Origin: Tethya wilhelma | Taxonomy: Eukaryota; Porifera; Demospongiae; Tethyida; Tethyidae | Length of the DNA: 64,000 nucleotides | Assembly: GCA_964030475.1 (NCBI GenBank) | Contig: CAXIPT010000001.1 | Location: 20,746,353-20,810,352 of the forward strand | Reading direction: 5' to 3' | Part shown: one piece after another, positions 34,401 to 43,244 of the stretch | How the letters are laid out: each line of letters opens with the position of its first letter | Position numbering within the stretch: the first letter of the stretch is position 1 | The notes under the pieces: model-generated | Databases searched by the model: none | Told to the model about the DNA's origin: nothing | What the model saw: only the letters and a program-made list of their open reading frames with translations | Made by a program: the position numbers and the translations under genes

Positions 34401-37400
34401 TCTCAAGCCGCTGAGCCTAAGTACCCTGGTGCTAAGAATCAATCTGAATCAGCTAAAAAGGGCAGTCCTCCTTATTTACTTAGATCTAAGGTTCGTTTTT
34501 CTGAATCTACTGCTTCTGAGTCACTTCAACTAAAGCTTCCGGATGAGTTTCAGAACTGCACACAACATTATGTTGATTTTGTGAAGTCAGGTGATATTGA
34601 CACAGCTAACAAGGTCGCTAATTTGATGATGGATCATTGGTCTTCTATAGTCAAACATGGCCGGAAAGTTAAATTCAAAGTGTCAGGAGAATTAGTTGAT
34701 GGAGTTGTGGACCAAGCCCATTATATTGCTAAGCTTTCCTCTGATGGTTACTATTGTTATTCCACTGCCAAAGCAGATGTTCGAGTCAGTGATCGTCTTG
34801 TTAAGGAAGTTCAGTTCAGAGATTTATGTTTAGTTTAAGTTTATGTTCCGTGTGTGTTGTACCCCTCCCCCATTGCACCTCTTGTTGGTGTGTGTATATC
34901 AATATCAATATCAATATTATGAGTTCATTCGCTGGCAGCATTGGTAGCCTCTGCCTTAGGCTCTTCTGGAGTAGCCTGAGGTTCAGTTGTTGTCTTCTCT
35001 TCAGTAGCAGTCTGACTGGCACTGGTCTTCTCTGTTGGAGCTGCACTCTCCTCTTTGCTCTTGTCTCCACAGCAACCACCAGCTCCTCCCCATCTGATGG
35101 AGTAGCCGACTGGACCAAGGGAGACTGTCCTGAATCCCCACGGACTCACCACCACTCTTGGTTCCCACACTCCCCAGTGTCTCACGTGAGGTGTGCCTTC
35201 ACTCTGCTTCTCTTGAGGAGCAGCTGCTGTCTCTTTCGTCTGTTTGGCTGATTTTGACTTGACCACTTCGTCAGCATCTTCCTCACTGGTTTTTGTCTCT
35301 TTATTTTCAGTAGCGCCATTTTCAGAGTTGGTAGCTTCTTGTTCCTTTTTCTCTTCTTCCTTCTCTGAGTCATTAAAGAGGAGGTGTTCGAGGGTCCTAG
35401 CCAGCTGGAGAGTTTCAGAGAATTCTCTATCAAAGTTGGCCCACGGGTTAGAGTGAAACCATCCAAAGGGTCCCCTCAGTGTTGGTTCAAAGATGGAGAC
35501 ATTGTGGCATCTTCTCTGTCTCTGTTGTGCTGGTCTGTGTGTCTTGTGGGAGTGAGGGTTGCTCTTGATGTGAAGCTTCCAGACGGCCTCCTCTGGTAGC
35601 TGGGAGAGGGCTTCTTGAAGCTCCTGATTTGATGAAAGAGTGATTACGTCACCATCTTTGTCTCGGTACTGGAGGGAGAGGTCACTACCGTTGAGAGACG
35701 AGGGAAAGAAAGAGGTGAGTCTCTCTTTGAGTTGATCGAAGGTGACTTCATTGGGGTTCACTTGAAACTTGCGAGTTTCACTGCCATCTGAGACCTTGAG
35801 GTACACCATCTTTATTGAAGCACTGGTTGAGAAATTGAAACTAGATTTGAAAGAGATATATTGTTCTTGATTTGGTTTGGTTATACTTCTGAGTTGCTCT
35901 TCTCTTTGCTCTGTTGATGTTTATGGCTCTCAAAGGCAGCTGCTTTTATACCTAGATGTTGTGCTGTTCTAAAGTCATCATTGCTGTGTGTATTGAACTG
36001 ACATTGCATTACAAGTCAGCAAGGAAGACTCTAGATGGTTCTAGAATCTTCTAGGAGCTGCAGTGTATAATGTTTAGAAGCTTCTAGAATCCATGAGCTG
36101 TTTGAAATGGAACTTCCTTTGAAACAGGAAATTAACTTTTTAACCCTTTCAGCTTCTCTTTAATCTTGGCTAGATTTTCGCAATAATTATGTATACTTAG
36201 CAAAGATGTAGCTTTCAGCACATGGCCATGCATAACAGCTATGGTTTGCCCGATGCGGTACTCTTCACGTTTATTGTTACTGTATAGTGGGAAATTTTGG
36301 TATCTATGGTTTACATTTTCATCTGGTTTGTAACAATCAATGTTCCACAAAAAATTAAACCCTGAAAATCTGAATTCTTGTTGAAGTACCCAATACTGAA
36401 AAAAGTTCCCACTAAATAGTATGCCAACTGCTCATGTATTGTCCATTATATGGTTATCATTATTGATGCCTTTGCAGCCAATTCTCTACATTAGTGCTTA
36501 GCTAGTCTCCCATACAGTCTCTTTCTTAACTGTTCCCATGCATGCACTCATCCCATGCAACTAACAATTATTGCAATGTTTGAGTTTGTCGATAAACTTT
36601 CTTTTAAACATTTATCACAAATAAACAAGTATTCACAACTGACATAAAAACAAGTTGAAAGCGAAGCAAATAAAAAGTTCAAAAGTGTCAAGTTATATTG
36701 AGTTTATTCGCTGGCAGCATTGGTAGCCTCTGCCTTAGGCTCTTCTGGAGTAGCTTGAGGTTCAGTTGTAGTCTGCTCTTCAGTAGCAGTCTGACTGGCA
36801 CTGGTCTTCTCTGTTGGAGCTGACTTCTCCTCACCATCTTGACGTGGTCCCAATCTGATGGAGTAGCCAAATCCCCATGGACTCACAAACACTCTTGGTT
36901 CCCATACTCCCCAGTGTCTCACGTGAGGTGTGCCTTCACTCTTCTTCTCTTTAGGAGCAGCTGGTTCGGCTGATTTTGACTTGACCGCTTCGTCAGGATT
37001 TTCCTCACTAGTTTTTGTCTCTCCATTCTCAGAGTTGCTAGCTTCTTGTTTGTTTGTGTCCTTTTTCTCTTCTTCCTTCTCTGAGTCGTTAAAGAGGAGG
37101 TGTTCGAGGGTCCTAGCCAGCTGGAGGGTTTCAGAGAATTCTCTATCAAAGTTGGCCCACGGGTTAGAGTGGAACCATCCAAAGGGTCCCCTTCGTGTTG
37201 GTTCAAAGATGGAGACATTGTGGCACCTTCTCTGTCTCTGTTGTGTTGGTCTGTGTGTCTTGTGGGAGTGAGGGTTGCTCTTGATGTGCAGCTTCCAGAC
37301 GGCCTCCTCTGGTAGCTGGGAGAGGGCCTCTTGAAGCTCCTGGTTTGATGAAAGAGTGATTACGTCGCCATCTGTGTCTCGGTATTGGAGGGAGAGATCA

Positions 37401-38314
37401 CTACCATTGAGAGCTGAGGGAAAGAAAGAGGTGAGTCTCTCCTTGAGTTGATCGAAGGTGACTTCATTGGGGTTCACTTGAAACTTGCGAGTTTCACTGC
37501 CATCTGAGACCTTGAGATACACCATCTTTTGCACTGGTTTGGTTCTGAAGTTTTTGAAAGTGAGATTTAAGTCTCTTGTTTGGTTACTTCTGAGTTTCTC
37601 TGAGTGAGTTTTCTCTTTGCTCTGTTGATGTTTGTGGCTCTCAAAGGCAGCTGCTTTTATACCTAGATGTTGTGTGTGTTCTAGAGTCATCATTGCTGTG
37701 TGTATTTCACTGACATTGCATTACAAGTCAGCAAGGAAGACTCTAGATGGTTCTAGAACCTTCTAGAAGGTGATGCTACAGTTCTAATAGAAGATTCTGG
37801 AAGCTGACTTCAGTTGGTGTGTGTATTAATTTGCAATGTCATGTAGAATGCTGTGGAACTTTCTAGAATGTCTAGTTAATGATANGTGTGTGTGTGTGTG
37901 TGTGCGCGTGTGTGTGTGTATGTGTGGACCTGCTTCTGTAAAAAATATTTTGTATAGAAACTTCTTTTAGACTAGTACTCCTAATAGAAAATGCTAGTAA
38001 TCCTAAACTGAAACATGTACATTAGGTGTAATATCAGCACTTATAGAAAATTTCATTGCAAGTTTAAGCACAAATTTTGTCTTGTTTAATGCCTTCCTTC
38101 TTCCGCTCTCTCTCTCTTCCTCTCTCTCTCTCTTCCTCTCTCTCTTCCTCGCTCACCCATCCACTCATAGCCCTGGTTGGACAACAAGCACACTGTCTTT
38201 GGGCGGGTCACTAAGGGCATGGACGTCTGTCAGCTGATCAGTGAGGTGAGGACTCACCCCAAGACTGAGAAGCCTTATGACGATGTCAAAATCATGAATA
38301 TCACACTAAAATGA
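28274..38314 (+). CDS. PPWD1: PPWD1, spliceosomal WD40-cyclophilin, middle exons not found
   Basis: Thirteen N-terminal exons lie at 28274-28385, 28505-28607, 28677-28777, 28854-28949, 29120-29207, 29435-29537, 30061-30204, 30577-30732, 30951-31044, 31172-31225, 31289-31332, 31445-31516 and 31698-31822. They encode the WD40 part ([55 protein letters not shown]). The final exon, 38171-38314, encodes the cyclophilin C-terminus ([19 protein letters not shown] to TLK and TGA). PPWD1 is a peptidyl-prolyl isomerase of spliceosomal C complexes. The exons for roughly the first 100-130 residues of the cyclophilin domain, including its active site, are not visible between 31823 and 38170. That interval instead holds three PB1 genes and an inserted ORF. 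Either the locus is misassembled or the gene is broken. Confidence 0.85.
28985..29066. repeat. Short hairpin repeat (CCTCGTTCTCAGGC family)
   Basis: TAGCCTCGTTCTCAGGCTCTC at the left is mirrored by GAAAGCCTGGGAATGAGGCTAG at the right. It lies in a PPWD1 intron. The same family occurs at 50792-50872 and, degraded, at 12680-12752. Confidence 0.65.
29640..29860. repeat. Dispersed repeat in PPWD1 intron
   Basis: Shares inverted blocks with 16440-16640. It carries no ORF and is probably an old transposon fragment. Confidence 0.55.
31390..31440. repeat. (CA)n microsatellite
   Basis: A CACACCCACACC run followed by pure CA, immediately upstream of the 31445 splice acceptor of PPWD1. Confidence 0.8.
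32154..33026 (-). CDS. PB1-domain protein, heat-shock-type promoter, copy 1
   Basis: Single-exon, 290 residues. Residues 1-80 are a PB1 domain with the conserved Lys (VYLKV) and the acidic OPCA motif ([18 protein letters not shown]), so it could use both PB1 interaction faces. The middle has [18 protein letters not shown] and a leucine-rich helix followed by a Lys/Glu low-complexity tract. A second conserved block, [20 protein letters not shown], then precedes a Thr/Glu/Ala-rich tail. No known full-length family comes to mind. It lies antisense inside the long PPWD1 interval, with paralogues at 34925, 36704 and 40374. HSEs and a TATA box upstream suggest stress induction; a role in stress-induced assembly or scaffolding is inference. 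Confidence 0.85.
   Translation of the reverse strand: MVYLKVSDGSETRKFQVNPNEVTFDQLKERLTSFFPSSLNGDLSLQYRDKDGDVITLSSNQELQEALSQLPEEAVWKLHIKSKPHSHKTHKPTQQRQRRCHNTSIFEPTLRGPFGWFHSNPWANFDREFSETLQLARTLEHLLFNDSEKEEEKKDTNKQEATNSENGETKTSEEDPDEVVKSKSAEKTKETAATPQEKQSEGTPHVRHWGVWEPRVVVSPWGFRTVSLGPVSYSIRWRGAGGCCGDKSKEESAAPTEKTSASQTATEEKTTEPQATPEEPKAEATNAASE
33168..33348 (-). promoter_or_regulatory. TATA box and heat-shock elements of PB1 copy 1
   Basis: On the minus strand GTATAAAAG (33168-33176) lies about 145 bp upstream of the ATG. Further upstream are TTCTAGAACCTTCTA (33263-33277) and a palindromic run at 33320-33347 of alternating GAA and TTC triplets spaced by two bases (AGAAGCTTCTAGAAGCTTCT). This is the nGAAn array bound by trimeric heat-shock factor. 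Confidence 0.75.
33864..34838 (+). mobile_element. Uncharacterised single-exon ORF inside a probable retroposon insertion
   Basis: 324 residues, intronless. The N-terminus has [14 protein letters not shown], reminiscent of short ORFs accompanying retroelements in cnidarians and sponges. A basic region ([20 protein letters not shown]) and a long polar linker follow. The C-terminus is compact ([20 protein letters not shown]) and may be a small beta domain. I do not recognise a named family. It sits in an insertion that splits the 3' flank of PB1 copy 2 (flank resumes near 34910), and the insertion ends in ATATCA repeats at 34897-34916. A tail of short tandem repeats is typical of some non-LTR retrotransposons. 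No reverse transcriptase is present. Confidence 0.5.
34925..35809 (-). CDS. PB1-domain protein, heat-shock-type promoter, copy 2
   Basis: 294 residues in one exon. It is about nine-tenths identical by eye to copy 1, with the same PB1 domain (residues 1-80, [12 protein letters not shown]), the same [12 protein letters not shown] segment and the intact C-terminal block from RHWGVWEPR through GPVGYSIRW. It differs mainly by indels in the Lys/Glu-rich linker ([17 protein letters not shown]). Its 3' flank is interrupted by the insertion carrying the 33864-34838 ORF, so its polyadenylation site may be displaced. Confidence 0.85.
   Translation of the reverse strand: MVYLKVSDGSETRKFQVNPNEVTFDQLKERLTSFFPSSLNGSDLSLQYRDKDGDVITLSSNQELQEALSQLPEEAVWKLHIKSNPHSHKTHRPAQQRQRRCHNVSIFEPTLRGPFGWFHSNPWANFDREFSETLQLARTLEHLLFNDSEKEEEKKEQEATNSENGATENKETKTSEEDADEVVKSKSAKQTKETAAAPQEKQSEGTPHVRHWGVWEPRVVVSPWGFRTVSLGPVGYSIRWGGAGGCCGDKSKEESAAPTEKTSASQTATEEKTTTEPQATPEEPKAEATNAASE
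35943..36091 (-). promoter_or_regulatory. TATA box and heat-shock elements of PB1 copy 2
   Basis: GTATAAAAG on the minus strand (35943-35951). HSE-like arrays lie at 36038-36055 (TTCTAGAATCTTCTAGG) and 36075-36090 (AGAAGCTTCTAGAATC). Arrangement as in copy 1. Confidence 0.7.
36704..37525 (-). CDS. PB1-domain protein, heat-shock-type promoter, copy 3
   Basis: 273 residues from the ATG aligned with copies 1 and 2 ([14 protein letters not shown]). The frame stays open upstream to 37693, but that part covers the TATA box and leader and is not homologous protein. PB1 domain at residues 1-81 with [14 protein letters not shown]. The C-terminal block is shortened: SPWGF runs straight into GYSIRLGP, so the RTVSLGPV strand present in copies 1 and 2 is deleted, and the Cys pair after it is gone. 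The tail ([13 protein letters not shown]) is conserved. It is either a diverging paralogue or one losing its second domain. Confidence 0.82.
   Translation of the reverse strand: MVYLKVSDGSETRKFQVNPNEVTFDQLKERLTSFFPSALNGSDLSLQYRDTDGDVITLSSNQELQEALSQLPEEAVWKLHIKSNPHSHKTHRPTQQRQRRCHNVSIFEPTRRGPFGWFHSNPWANFDREFSETLQLARTLEHLLFNDSEKEEEKKDTNKQEASNSENGETKTSEENPDEAVKSKSAEPAAPKEKKSEGTPHVRHWGVWEPRVFVSPWGFGYSIRLGPRQDGEEKSAPTEKTSASQTATEEQTTTEPQATPEEPKAEATNAASE
37654..37768 (-). promoter_or_regulatory. TATA box and heat-shock element of PB1 copy 3
   Basis: GTATAAAAG on the minus strand (37654-37662) and a perfect four-unit HSE at 37751-37768 (TTCTAGAACCTTCTAGAA). Further TTC/GAA units lie to about 37870. 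Confidence 0.75.
37886..37925. repeat. (GT)n microsatellite beside a single N
   Basis: About 40 bp of GT directly after N at 37885; a likely contig join. Confidence 0.7.
38100..38150. repeat. Polypyrimidine (CTCTTC)n run
   Basis: CT-rich tract just upstream of the last PPWD1 splice acceptor at 38170. Confidence 0.7.
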
Positions 38315-38635
38315 ATGATCGACCTCTTGTATTATTTTTGGCTACATTATCTATGGTTCTGTCATAAATATTATCATGTCATAGTAATCAATTATTAATA
38401 TCCTTGTACTCAATAAATCTGACTCTATACAGTGCATTTACTAAGATGCATGCACGTTAGCATGACTAGAACAGTACAGTTGTAACTCATAATATATGCG
38501 CATGCGCGTATTTCTTATGTCTGACGATCTTTGCCAATTTTTCTAAGATATGGGCGTGGTGCTTCATAAACAAACGACGTGTATGGCTGTAAAGATTTGA
38601 CTTAAAGAACTATATATCTAGCTATATAACTTGCA

Positions 38636-39808
38636 ATGAGGTAAGAAATTAAGCGATAGCTAGTATATTGTATTCCTGTAACTGTAGAGTTAGCTATGCT
38701 GCCTAACAGAATAAGGGGGTGGGGCTGAAATTATTGTCCACACATGCACATGACTCATATCTATGCATAGTGCTCCTGACATTGAGCTGTTGGTGAACTG
38801 CACTCCTGTGAGAAGAGTCCAAAGTGATTCGACGTACAGTGCAAAAGATTATGAAGTAAGAAACTGATTCTGACTGTAAACGATTAAGCTGTCACTATAA
38901 TCATCACTGATGTTGTATAAACCACACATAGATATGCCTTGTCAGTGAAGGAAGATTAGACCCATTCTCCTTTCTAACTTGGAGTATTGGATGTGACAAG
39001 GAACCAACCAAGGCTGCACTTGAAGCTCTCAACTCCAAACTTGGTCTCTATGGTATGTTGTATTAGTACTAATGACAGCGGCGGCCAGTATAATAAGCTA
39101 GCTGTACATGGTACTGACATTATTTGATTTTCCCCTTCATCACACGACACAGGTACAGTGGCACATCCTCTTAAAGTTTTGTCAAAAGATGAAAACAGTA
39201 CACTTTCAGTTTCCTTTGCTGTTCCTGTCTCATTAGAAGGTATACTGAATTATGCCAAGTCTCATGATCTTCATGCACGAAATTAATTTGTTTTGCATAC
39301 AGACACCCTCACACACAGAGGTGCAAGCTTTCACAATCTTGCCGAGGTACTAGAAAATGATGATCAAACATATCCAATGGAAGTAGGACACAGGTAGGTT
39401 ACAAAACACACACTATAGCTATTAAATTAACGCTGCAACCACACCATGCCCATGACATACATACATAGCTATACCTGATCTTCTATACTAACAACCATAA
39501 AAACCTGAACATTTTTGTAAGGATAACACCAATATTATCTTCTTTGACTTTTTACTGTTTCTAGAGCAACCTTACATTCATTGGATCAGTGGTTGAGAGA
39601 ACGACACACCATTCCCTTTGTGAACCTTGACCTCATGTTCCTCTGTAGCCATGACAACGAGGGAGTGGGTGGACTAGTGAGGGCCATCATCGATAACCCG
39701 ATCTACGAATCCCACGTAAGACCGCCAGAGGATAAGCTGGTCATCTCATTGAACAATCCCATCTTTGTGATGAACAGTACACACGATTTAGATGCAACAA
39801 CAGCATAG
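38636..39808 (+). CDS. Hypothetical protein, 210 residues, six exons
   Basis: Exons 38636-38640, 38771-38855, 38932-39052, 39153-39239, 39303-39393 and 39565-39808 all have GT-AG ends and join in phase to 210 residues. The first exon holds only ATGAG, giving MSAPDIELLVNCTPVRR after splicing. No signal peptide, membrane span or repeats are seen. Recognisable-looking conserved stretches are FSFLTWSIGCDKEP, SFAVPVSLEDTLTHRG and IPFVNLDLMFLCSHDNEGVG. I do not recognise the family. Consistent phasing over six exons makes it a real gene. It starts about 320 bp downstream of PPWD1 on the same strand. Confidence 0.8.
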
Positions 39809-40373
39809 CTATAATGTTTTTATGCACGGCCATCATTTGTTATTTGATTCTACAGTAATAATATTATAGTAAACAGTTACTCAGTAATTACTCGTAACAA
39901 ACACAATTGTTTTTAGAGATCATTCACTAATAATTACTGCCACTGTGAGTGTGCTCTATGATAAGGTTACACTTTGTACCCAATTACATGGCCACTGATA
40001 TTCTTATCAAAATTCTCTGCTGTATATTGCAGTTTGGGTTCAATGAGTTCAATTATGTTTGATTGAGGTTTGAAAGGTTAACTATTTTATGATGAATAAC
40101 ATTACAGTTATCATTTCAGCAGCAAAACAACTTGATTACAATAACAACAAAATACAAAGACAAACATCAAAAGTGATACAAGTTTGTCCAAACAGAGCCT
40201 AACTTCTTTGGTCTAATATGCAATACAATCGTAATAGTACTAGTGTACATACATATCAAAGCATTGAAACTAAGAAAAAGCAGGGGCAGCATCTAAATAC
40301 AAAATCACTCATGCATTAATGCAGTCTAGCCAAGTTCTCAGTTTGATCAATCAGCTCAAAGTTCTTGTCCTGA
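39809..40373. other. Intergenic, nothing recognised
   Basis: AT-rich convergent intergenic region between the orphan gene and PB1 copy 4. It probably holds both 3' UTRs. Confidence 0.6.
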
Positions 40374-41300
40374 TTAGGATTCAGCCTTAGCCTCACCAGA
40401 GGTAGTTTGCATTCCTTCCTCCGGCTCTTTCTTAGCCTCACCACCGGACTCTGTCTCCATGCCCTCAGGGTCCGAGTATCCCCAGTACATGTGGTAGCCA
40501 ACAGGTCCGATAACGGTCCTGCGACCAAAGGGACTCTCGTATTGGACAGGGTCCCAAGATCCAAACGTCTGGCAGTGCCATCCGGGTGCTTTTCCATCTT
40601 GGGTCACTTCGCCGCTACCACCACCAGAAGTTGCGACTGTGGCACCTTCTCCAGAGGCAGGCTGTTTAGTTTCCGATGGCTGCTCACGTTTTCCTTGGAT
40701 TTGCTGAGCCATGCTTTCTTCAGCCTTCTTTCGTTGCTCTTCAAACTGCTGCAGGTGGTGTTGTTGCATCTGACGCATACGTTCGATTTGTTCATCAAAC
40801 TGTTGCTCCCTCTGACGTAGCATGTTCTCCCATTCACGAGTGCGTCGCTCTCGATCGCCAACAGAGAACAAACCGAATGGACTCCAAAAAGGATCGGTCT
40901 GCATTTCGTCAAACAAGCTGTCTCCCAGTCCTAGTCCGAAGGAAGGACCCAAGCCACCAGAGCCAAAAGGAACACGTATTGCCACAGAAGGAGCTGATGC
41001 ACTACCTCGGGACCTTGCTCTTTGCACTCCTCCTCTACGAGTGGGAAGAACTTGGAGCCTCCAAACGTGGTCCGACGGGAGGTGAGCTAGAGCTGTTGCT
41101 ACTTCGGCATCGGAAGAAATGGTAATCAAGTCGCCATCAGTAGAATCCACGTACTGCAATCCAAACTCTGTCTTTCCATCTTGAAGACTAGGGAAGAGGG
41201 AGGCAACCTTTTCCTTCAGATTGTCGTACGTGATGGAGTCGGCGCTGACTTGCATTTTGCGAGTTTCGTTCCCACAGCTGACTTTCACGAACACAGACAT
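40374..41300 (-). CDS. PB1-domain protein, divergent copy 4
   Basis: 308 residues, single exon. N-terminal PB1 domain (residues 1-85) with VFVKVSCGNETRK and an OPCA-like acidic motif (YVDSTDGDLITISSDAEV). Residues about 90-150 are Gly/Arg/Ser-rich, followed by FWSPFGLF. Residues 155-215 form a strongly charged coiled coil (REQQFDEQIERMRQMQQHH). The C-terminus has FGSWDPVQYESPFGRRTVIG then PVGYHMYWGY, the same block as [20 protein letters not shown] in copies 1-3. This shared two-block architecture (PB1 plus a C-terminal GxWxP...SPxG...GPVGY block) defines the family. The coiled coil is unique to this member and suggests oligomerisation. Confidence 0.85.
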   Translation of the reverse strand: MSVFVKVSCGNETRKMQVSADSITYDNLKEKVASLFPSLQDGKTEFGLQYVDSTDGDLITISSDAEVATALAHLPSDHVWRLQVLPTRRGGVQRARSRGSASAPSVAIRVPFGSGGLGPSFGLGLGDSLFDEMQTDPFWSPFGLFSVGDRERRTREWENMLRQREQQFDEQIERMRQMQQHHLQQFEEQRKKAEESMAQQIQGKREQPSETKQPASGEGATVATSGGGSGEVTQDGKAPGWHCQTFGSWDPVQYESPFGRRTVIGPVGYHMYWGYSDPEGMETESGGEAKKEPEEGMQTTSGEAKAES

Positions 41301-41387
41301 GGCGTTTCCACTGAGTCTTGTTTGAAGATAAGAGTTGTGAGTTTTTCTCGTCGACTTCAGGTCTTGTAGAATCGTACTTTGCCAGTC

Positions 41388-41435
41388 TATTTATATTGGA
41401 TAGTATCGAGCGAGATAGATCGAGAAACTTCGGTG
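41388..41435 (-). promoter_or_regulatory. TATA, CCAAT and weak HSE upstream of PB1 copy 4
   Basis: On the minus strand ATATAAATA (41388-41396) is preceded by CCAAT. A GAAACTTC dyad lies near 41423-41431. The HSE is weaker than those of copies 1-3. Confidence 0.5.
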
Positions 41436-41711
41436 GGACCTTTGACCCGATTTTTCGCGAAGCGCCCGCCGGGCGGTCGTACTGAGCATGCGCAAAATCA
41501 ACAATGTCTACTCTTCTGTGGCTGCATTTGTACCATGTACTTGCCATAAATTTCATTGAACTTAATGATTGTTGTAAAACATTGACAGCAATGATAAACT
41601 TTGTCCTAAGCCTTTACAGCAGTTAATACACTGATTATAGTGTGGTATAAATGCAAAAACAATTACTATAATATTATGGATGCTCAGGACATTATAAACT
41701 TAGTATAAAGT

Positions 41712-42572
41712 TCAATAGACCAGTAGGGTGAAAGAGAGAGATATGGTCAATAAAAGTATTGCTTGAACTTTGAGAGCCAGTTCACCAGATCCCATTCCAT
41801 CACCATCACCATCACCACCATTTCCATCACCATTGCCATCACCATTTCCATCACCATTGCCATCACCATTGCCATCACCATTTCCATCACCATTGCCATC
41901 ACCATTTCCATCGCCATTTCCATCACCAGTGCCTGGATTAGCTGTGCATGACATTGGGGCCATGATGCCACATCCCATCCATGGGTTACTATTGAAATTG
42001 CCGAGAGCCAACAAGTCATCAAATATATCCTGAGTGATGAAATTTCTTGTCAGGAGTCCTGAAAGATAGTTGCTGTTGTTGTAGAGATTTTGGTAGCAAC
42101 AGCCAATCTGGCTGACAAGTGTATTGAGCGCATCTGCACATCCAGCAGGACAAGGTGTCTGTGGAGTTGATGTCATGCAGACACCGGTGTTTTCAAGGAG
42201 TGTGGTATCGAAAACGTCTCCAGAAGCATAGCGGCAATAATCATCAACTTGCCCGTCTGTCTCGTAACACCACACTTCAAACTCGAGAGCCTGGATTGCA
42301 TTGTTGCATGTAGTCCTCAACCATTCTGAGATCCTTCCTGCACAGTCTTGTGTACATATTCCTGCAAATGCTTGTCGGCCTTCGTCCGAAGTCAAAGAAG
42401 GGGAATTAGGTGCTCGCAAACTGACACCAACACCTTCTCCACACGTTTGAGCATTGGGCAGAGAGGAAATGAAGTCCACATACTCCTGTTCACCACACTG
42501 TGCTGTTGCTGAGGTGATGAAGTACAAAGAGAATAGCACAAAAGTAGCTAACACTTTCCTGTCGCTTAACAT
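41712..42572 (-). CDS. Secreted Cys-rich GPI-anchored-type protein, member 1
   Basis: 286 residues, single exon. N-terminal signal peptide (hydrophobic [15 protein letters not shown]), then a roughly 200-residue Cys-rich ectodomain with the family markers [31 protein letters not shown] and NPWMGCG. A run of GDGN repeats follows (about residues 217-258), and the C-terminus is a hydrophobic helix without a cytoplasmic tail ([16 protein letters not shown]). That end is typical of a GPI-attachment signal, so the protein is predicted to be tethered outside the cell. The GDGN tract is encoded by a CATCAC/CATTTC minisatellite. No catalytic or known adhesion domain is recognised. Confidence 0.8.
   Translation of the reverse strand: MLSDRKVLATFVLFSLYFITSATAQCGEQEYVDFISSLPNAQTCGEGVGVSLRAPNSPSLTSDEGRQAFAGICTQDCAGRISEWLRTTCNNAIQALEFEVWCYETDGQVDDYCRYASGDVFDTTLLENTGVCMTSTPQTPCPAGCADALNTLVSQIGCCYQNLYNNSNYLSGLLTRNFITQDIFDDLLALGNFNSNPWMGCGIMAPMSCTANPGTGDGNGDGNGDGNGDGNGDGNGDGNGDGNGDGNGDGNGGDGDGDGMGSGELALKVQAILLLTISLSFTLLVY
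41807..41931. repeat. In-frame minisatellite encoding GDGN repeats
   Basis: Units of CCATTTCCATCACCATTG and relatives repeat in frame within member 1, giving Gly-Asp-Gly-Asn runs. The length is probably polymorphic. Confidence 0.8.
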
Positions 42573-43244
42573 CTTAATGGATACTCGAAGATGAAGACTG
42601 GTGTTAATGATCTCTTATAGTGTGGAGTTGACTTGGTTCAGTGGCCAGAGTTTGAACCAAACTGGCTTGGTCGACAGACTTATATACCCGTAGAACAAAT
42701 ACCATGGCCACAGTGGTGCATGCCGTACAATCATTTACCACCCAACAAGTATGTATGATATAATTATATCAGATTCCAACTGCTCTTGTGGATGTACCTT
42801 GACTGGCCAAGTATGTTATTGGACAATAAATATTGAAGCTTAACAAAGAGGTTGAAAGTTTGTGCCACAGGTCATGAACTGTGGAGGACAGCCTGAGTAC
42901 AATACAGTCAGTAATACTTATGGCTCATGCATGTTTGGAGCTTCTTGGCATGCACACATGCATGCAAGAATTTAGCATGACCCATTCCAGCCTAGTATTT
43001 AAATGAATATCAAATGAATCATATAGCTATAACTCTATTATAATTAGCTAATACTATAAATATTTATCCTATATACAAATTCAAGTACAATTTGCACAAC
43101 AGAACTAATATAACACTTTTACAACACAGACTATCATGTATTGTTGTTAATTTATCAAATGGTCATGTATAATAATATTATATGTACAATGTCATAGGTA
43201 TAGCTTAATTGTTGTTTACGTACATATCTTATTCATTGCGACAG
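42573..43244. other. Intergenic between members 1 and 2
   Basis: No gene is seen. It contains TTATATACCC at about 42683, a possible TATA element (GGGTATATAA on the minus strand) about 110 bp upstream of the member 1 ATG. Confidence 0.5.

Noticed and set aside
37526..37693. Upstream extension of PB1 copy 3 by 56 codons
   Set aside because: It covers the TATA box and leader conserved as non-coding in copies 1 and 2; the ATG at 37525 aligns with the other copies.
41747..42033. Alternative frames rich in Met-Glu-Met-Val or Pro-Ser-Pro through the minisatellite
   Set aside because: Shadow frames of the GDGN repeat; only the minus-strand frame has a signal peptide and conserved cysteines.
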